From: Diabrotica undecimpunctata
Lineage: Eukaryota > Arthropoda > Insecta > Coleoptera > Chrysomelidae
Assembly: GCF_040954645.1 (NCBI RefSeq)
Contig: NC_092805.1
Location: forward strand, 14,278,741-14,342,740
Reading direction: 5' to 3'
Length of the DNA stretch: 64,000 nucleotides
The position numbers and the translations under genes were made by a program. Shown here one piece after another: positions 58,978-64,000 of the stretch (positions are counted from its first letter, which is position 1; each line of letters opens with the position of its first letter). Below the pieces are notes generated by a model that did no database searches, was not told where the DNA came from, and saw only the letters and a program-made list of their open reading frames with translations.

Positions 58978-60382
58978 CTTCTACGGCACTACATTCTTTC
59001 TTCATTCATTCTGTCCCTGCATTCTAGCATTCAGTGCTCTTGTTGGTAGCCTATCCTCTCCCATTCTTATCACATGTCCGGTCCATTGCAATCTTTGTAT
59101 TTTTATGGAGTCTGTCAGTGGCACTTCCTTATAAAGTTGATAAAGCTTGTTGTATCGATTTCTGAAAATTCCGTTTTCCTTCACAGGTCCTAGTATTCTC
59201 CTCAGTACTTTCCTTTTGAATGTGTCGAGTTTGCTTTTGGATATTTCTTTCAGGACCCATGCTTCACTGCCATAGCATGTTATTGGTCGAATTAAGGTTT
59301 TATAGATTGTCATCTTTTTATTTCGGTGGACATTTTTAGACCGAAATATATGGGAGTGTTATTCTCTTCCATATTTCTCCATCTTCTGATCCGTCGGCAT
59401 ATATTTCTACTCCCAGATATGTAAACTTTCCAACCGTTTCAATGTCATCTTCATGTATAATGTTTTGTGGAACTATATTTCTTCTCGTCTGTATCATTAT
59501 TTTTGTTTTTTCTGTGTATGTTTTCTGTGCTCGTGTTGATGTTCTACTCATAATATTAATATCATCGGCATAAGCAGCGGGTTACATTCATTAAAATAGG
59601 ACGGCTGCGTTGGATAGGACATGTAGAAAGAATGGAAGAGGGCGAAATACCAAACAAAATATTCAAACAGATCCCAGTAGGAAAAAGAACAAGAGGAAGA
59701 CCGAAACTGAGATACTTAGAACAAATAGAAAATGATATAACAACCTTAAAAATAAAAAACTGGAGAAAAAAGGCACGAAACAGATCAGAATGGAGAAGAA
59801 TCCTGAAACAGGCCAAGACCCAAAAAGGGTTGTCGAGCCAGTGATGATGATGATGATAAGCAGCGGGTTGAACCATTTGGTTGGTCAGTAGTTTTTCTCG
59901 TCCAGTTTGCATCTGCCTAACCGCATACTTCAGTGCCAGTTTAAACAAAGTTGGGGCCAGCCCATCTCCAAGTCTGTCCGGTGGTTTTGTATTCGTACAC
60001 ATGCCTGAGTTTCATCCGTTGTGGCTTTAATGAGTCTAATTAGCTTGTGTGGTATTGCCAATTCAGCCAATATATTATAGAGTTTGTTCCTTTTGACTGA
60101 TTTGTATCCCTGTTTGAAGTCCACAAACAAGTTGTGAACATCAATGTCATGTTCACATGATTTACTCAAGATCTATTTGACTGTAAATATTTGATCCACT
60201 GTCGATTGATGAGCACCCAGTGGCTATGCGGCAAAAGCCTTTGGAGACGTGAGAGTAGGATTTGTTATCAGAAGATGAGTTCTATTTGTAGAACCCTTGA
60301 CTCTTTCTTCGGGAACAGTGGACATTACTCGGAGTTTTATTACAGTATGAGCATCGGCAACCCATACTGCCTCCAAGATCCT
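58978..60382 (-). mobile_element. RTE-type element lacking its endonuclease, with a nested insertion
   Basis: Leader copy 60206-60382, then RT pieces on minus: LFVDFKQGYKSVKRNKLYNI (59930-60169), GDGLAPTLFKLALKYAVRQM, the YADD region near 59560-59585 and 59856-59885, RRNIVPQNIIHEDDIETVG (59336-59551), and the C-terminus WVLKEISKSKLDTFKRKVL and LQWTGHVIRMGED (59002-59313). A GAA-type tail lies at 58973-58988. Confidence 0.8.
59584..59855 (+). mobile_element. 272-bp RTE-type 3' end inserted into the YADD codons of another RTE
   Basis: ATAAGCAGCGGGTT flanks both sides (59570-59583 and 59856-59869). The plus-strand frame 59632-59844 has GEIPNKIFKQIPVGKRTRGR then PKLRYLEQIENDI and ends in a GATGATGATGAT tail. 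Removing it restores the host VQPAAYADDI frame. Confidence 0.93.
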
Positions 60383-61128
60383 TTGCCAACCTTAAACCAC
60401 CAAAAAAGTCTTAACAGTAAGTTTATTTCAGCTATTAGTAAGGTGTGCTAGCAATTTTTGTATTATATGATTCCTGCTATGATTTTTATTCTCTACTTTC
60501 TCATTCATTGGTTATTTTTGCCGACTGTTAGTATACCTGAATCGTTAGCATAGGTATTAATATTTCGCTGTTGAGGTGTCTTCGTATGTATTATAACAAG
60601 TAAAGATTATAGCGTTATTCGGTATTGTTTTGCAGCTATTTACTTGCGGCGTTTTAATGACATTTACTATCCCTAATGGGACTTACCCGAAGTGGAAATT
60701 CCTGTTAAAGATAGTAAATAACTTTTTTTGTAGTTGTTTATAAGTATTTTGTCAGTTAGTCAGTATTAGGTAAGATTTGATTTTAAAGAAAAATAGTTTA
60801 TTCAAATTGATTTTCACAGTACTGTGATAAAAAAAAAAATAAATAATCTTGAAAATTGTGTAAATACATTCTAAAGATTACGTAAAAATTAAGCAAAATT
60901 AATCGTAAATGCCATATGTCTGAAATGAAAAAAATGTGATAATTAGCGTAAACCTTTTAAAATCTGATGTACTATCTAATTTTTAAATAAGTCTCATAAT
61001 ACTGATCATTATTATTTGAAAGAGCAACATATATACCTTTCTATAAGATGTATCTCTTGCGCATTCATTTTTTGGACTTCCATCCCTGTATATCATTTTT
61101 AACTTGACATATAAAAAACTGAGACGCA
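60383..61128. other. No gene recognised
   Basis: AT-rich sequence without recognised frames or repeat ends. Confidence 0.4.
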
Positions 61129-61826
61129 ATTCGCTCTGTGCGTGACCATGGTAGGGGTACCTTGAAACGATGACAGCGTGCGTAGCGGCGAAATATGACA
61201 AAATTGGACCTACCTTTTTACGCATAAATTTTATCAAAACTGTGTGCAAATACATGTTGCGTATTTAATTGTGCTAATAATAACAAAAATAGTAAGTGTA
61301 GTTTTTATAGGTTCCCAAAGATTACATATAAATTAGAGAAAAGAAAAAGATGGATACGTGCTATTAATATGAAAAAGTCAATATTACATAACTTCATTTT
61401 TATGCAATTGAAATAGGAAAAATTTAAATAATTTACCTTAAATGATATTTTATAAGGCTTCAAGCTAACTGCAGAGTGCCTGATGACTTTAGCTTTTATA
61501 TCATAACTTTTACTATTACTGTTTTTAATTATATGCTCTTTCACGTGAAAAACTTGATTTGCCAGTACTAGAATTTTCCATTTCTTTTCCGTTTGGGGTT
61601 AAAAAGATATATTATGATGAATTTTGAGAAACCCAGTTTTTAATACTACATTTATTTTGTACATAAACTGAAAAAATATAATTAAAAAGTTAATTATTAA
61701 TAATTATCAATTTCGCATGTATTTAACAATGTTAAACATATGTCATATGTTTAACCTGAAAATTGGTAGGTCCAAAACTGTCAGATGAAGGCGGTAGGTG
61801 TCGCGTCAGTCACGCACGGAGCGAAT
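61129..61826 (+). mobile_element. Probable P-like (THAP-bearing) DNA transposon relic
   Basis: Imperfect inverted repeats of about 65-85 bp, starting ATTCGCTCYGTGCGTGAC and both containing TTGGACCTACC, lie at 61129-61213 and 61762-61826. Between them is a THAP-domain fragment. No clear target duplication was found. Confidence 0.55.
61228..61416 (+). pseudogene. THAP zinc-finger domain fragment
   Basis: The frame has CCVFNCANNNKNSKCSFYRF then PK and KRKRWIRAIN, matching the first half of a C2CH THAP domain: C-x4-C, S-F-x-x-F-P and the conserved Trp. It has no ATG after the upstream stop at 61225-61227 and ends at TAG 61414-61416. The second Cys-His pair is absent, so this is a truncated exon. 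THAP domains occur in P-type transposases and in host regulators. Confidence 0.6.
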
Positions 61827-61834
61827 AGTTAAAT

Positions 61835-62650
61835 AGATTTGAAACATTACAAATTTTTTTTTATTTCTTTCAAAAACTAAAGACAGTATTAGAGAATATA
61901 ATTATCTGTTTTGGTGCGGGAACAAGAATCCCATTAAAATTGAGAGAATCTATATATCTTTTATTTTTATTTATAAACGTATTTTTTTTATATATGTATA
62001 TTGTATAATATTCTTCCTTGTTCATCGAGGGCACCGATAGCTGAGCGCCTCTGCCCTTGATTATTATAAAGGTGTAAAATTAAATATGATTAATCGGCTT
62101 AAAGAAAAGGTATATTGAATGAAAACGATGACTGTAGGTAGTTCTGGAAGAAATATTCTTCTGGGTAGAAAATATTGGAATTAGATCTCAAAAAATTTTT
62201 ATGTTTAACCATTTTTCTATAATGTACGTTACATGTCATTGATCAGCTGCTTAATTATTTATGTCATTTGACAGTGGCTCACTATATAAAAGTATAGACA
62301 TAATCTATATAAAAGTTGAAGTGATGAATGAAGCGATGAAAGGTGGTTGCAGTGTATTATTTGTTGCATAATTAATAAGAAAACGTTCAAAAATAACACA
62401 GGCCGATAAGCCTCAGATCTAGAAAATAGAGTATGCTTTTCCGAAGATTGTTGGTGCGCCGAATCTGAGCTCCCAATTGCCTAATTGACTCTGGTTTCTG
62501 AGATATCCTAACCTAAAAAGTGCAAAAATAGCGGTTTGTGGCCATTTTTGAGGTTATGTAGACCCGTTAATTTTTTCTATCCTAAAATAATATGCATATT
62601 ACACCTTAAAGTATGTAAATCATGAATGTGTTGCTTGTGTGAGTCCATTT
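61835..62650. other. No gene recognised
   Basis: AT-rich sequence. A GACAGTGGCTCACTATATAAAAG string near 62270 resembles a TATA box, but no downstream gene was recognised. Confidence 0.35.
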
Positions 62651-62710
62651 CAAAAGGTAAAAGAAATAATAAATTTGACTTACTCACAATCAATTTAATT
62701 TAACTAATCA

Positions 62711-62756
62711 GACGACCGGTTTCGCTTTCTACAATATGCAAAGCATCTTCAGGTCA
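62711..62756 (-). ncRNA. Hammerhead-like motif, foldback 2 left arm
   Basis: Mirror copy of the motif at 63801-63846, identical in its core boxes. Confidence 0.4.
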
Positions 62757-63800
62757 CGATAAAAAGTTAAATAAATGCTGAAAATAATAAACCCATATTA
62801 GGGTGTTGTCTAATAAAGATAAAACAAAGATAGGTGATATAAATTATATAAATTACAGTAATTATGCCAATATTACATGTCTGTGGTTTTTCAAAATGAA
62901 TAAAATGTTTAAGCAGACAAGGTAAGACCCACAAATTGGTAAATTAGTCTATTAAACTGTAATGAATTAATAAATAAACAAATAAATAAAACATTACTTA
63001 CATGCCGGTACTCTATTAATTGATGGTTGAAAGAACATGGTTCAAACATTAAATTTAATGTCTGTTTCGTCCCCCCCGTTTTTTAAGTGTTTTCTGTGTG
63101 TCTTAAAGTGTCTCAATTTTAATTTTTAACTTTATATATTGGACTTTACAACCATTTGCCATATATTGCAACATAACTTTATCAAAGAAATTTGATAATT
63201 ACAAGCTGATATAATTGCACACCCACACAATTTGTACATCTATTCTTATTCATTGTCTCACAACTGTCACCTTCCAAAACAAAAATAAAAATCTCAATAA
63301 ATAACACACATTTCATAAATATATCTCCAGAATAAATATAAATAACTTTAAAGAACTTAATGGTATAGAACATTACTTTCATCAAACAAACAATTACATT
63401 TACCTATCTCTACTTCATTGGATAAAATCTGTCTCCTCAAGAACTTCCCCGTTTACTGTTAAACAATTACAATAGTTGACTTGAGTTCTCCAATCAACAA
63501 TACAAGATAGTTTGAACCATGTTCTTTCAACCATCAATTAATAGAGTAGCGGCATGTAAGTAATGTTTTATTTATTTGTTTATTTATTAATTCATTACAG
63601 TTTAATAGACTAATTTACCAATTTGTGGGTCTTACCTTGTCTGCTTAAACATTTTATTCATTTTGAAAAACCACAGACATGTAATATTGGCATAATTATT
63701 GTAATTTATAATTTATATCACCTATCTTTGTTTTATCTTTATTAGACAACACCCTAATATGGGTTTATTATTTTCAGCATTTATTTAACTTTGTATCGTG

Positions 63801-63846
63801 ACCTGAAGATGCTTTGCATATTGTAGAAAGCGAAACCGGTCGTCTG
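63801..63846 (+). ncRNA. Hammerhead-like motif, foldback 2 right arm
   Basis: TGAC, CTGAAGA (63805-63811), extra T, GCTTT, loop, AAAGC, GAAA (63834-63837), CCGG, TC, GTC. GCTTT/AAAGC form stem II and GAC/GTC a 3-bp stem I. The palindrome CCGG has no loop, so a stem III would have to form between two molecules. Confidence 0.45.
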
Positions 63847-64000
63847 ATTAGTTAAATTAAATTGATTGTGAGTAAGTCTAATTTATTATTTCTTTTACCT
63901 TCTTAAAGTATGTCTTTCTCTTTCAAGCGGGTATAGATATTTATATTTAATTGAAACGATCGTTTGAGTGTCTTACGTCTATGTTTAAGTGAATCGTCAT

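Larger units (their letters stand above)
62654..63901. repeat. Foldback repeat 2 (arms ~393 bp)
   Basis: Arms 62654-63047 and 63510-63901 are nearly identical inverted copies around a 462-bp centre. The outer ends read AAGGTAAAAGAAATAATAAA. Each arm holds the hammerhead-like motif. The centre has no recognised coding frame. Confidence 0.93.

Noticed and set aside
58611..59027. 138-codon plus-strand frame as a gene
   Set aside because: It covers the antisense of the RTE 5' leader and has no domain.
60983..61255. Minus-strand 90-codon frame
   Set aside because: It is opposite the THAP-element terminal repeat and has no recognisable features.

Overview
This window looks like nuclear DNA from an insect with a large, AT-rich, transposon-filled genome. 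The evidence is GT-AG spliced genes with insect-like proteins, mariner, Ty3/gypsy, Penelope and RTE-type elements, and many decayed nested repeats. A beetle is my best guess from the repeat types, but nothing here proves it. No rRNA, tRNA or CRISPR array was seen.

Five host genes could be rebuilt exon by exon with every splice phase agreeing. UTP23 (minus, 3082-3906; 245 codons, 2 exons) lies head-to-head with SS18 (plus, 4351-10419; 397 codons, 6 exons). A divergent alpha-SNAP family gene (minus, 12845-19905; 291 codons, 3 exons) carries a Ty3/gypsy relic in one intron and a mariner in the other. ELP3 (minus, 26119-32721; 604 codons, 7 exons) lies head-to-head with PCIF1/CAPAM (plus, 33518-57744; 676 codons, 9 exons over 24 kb). 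Their roles are unrelated: pre-rRNA processing, chromatin remodelling, SNARE recycling, tRNA wobble modification and mRNA cap methylation. The only visible links are the two shared divergent promoter regions.

Almost everything else is mobile DNA, layered several deep. Region by region: 0.5-1.8 kb, reverse transcriptase scraps; 5.8-8.6 kb, two non-LTR relics in SS18 introns; 10.6-12.65 kb, an LTR-like repeat and a second non-LTR copy split by a gypsy fragment; 13.3-19.3 kb, a gypsy relic and a mariner inside the SNAP-like gene; 20.0-25.5 kb, a second gypsy element holding a MITE and an 859-bp insertion in its 5' LTR; 27.6-31.2 kb, relics in ELP3 introns; 36.0-55.7 kb, the PCIF1 introns, with a 500-codon uninterrupted RTE-type ORF flanked by a 14-bp duplication, a DD41D element with ~510-bp inverted repeats, a pogo-like MITE, a three-level nest, a Penelope piece and two copies of a transposase with 82-residue D-E spacing; 55.8-63.9 kb, foldback repeats, internally deleted RTE-type elements and a THAP-domain relic.

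The most unusual signal is a short structured motif found in both foldback repeats (in both arms) and once near 23.9 kb. It has hammerhead-ribozyme-like boxes (CUGANGA and GAAA), a stem II that co-varies, and a four-base palindrome in the stem III position.
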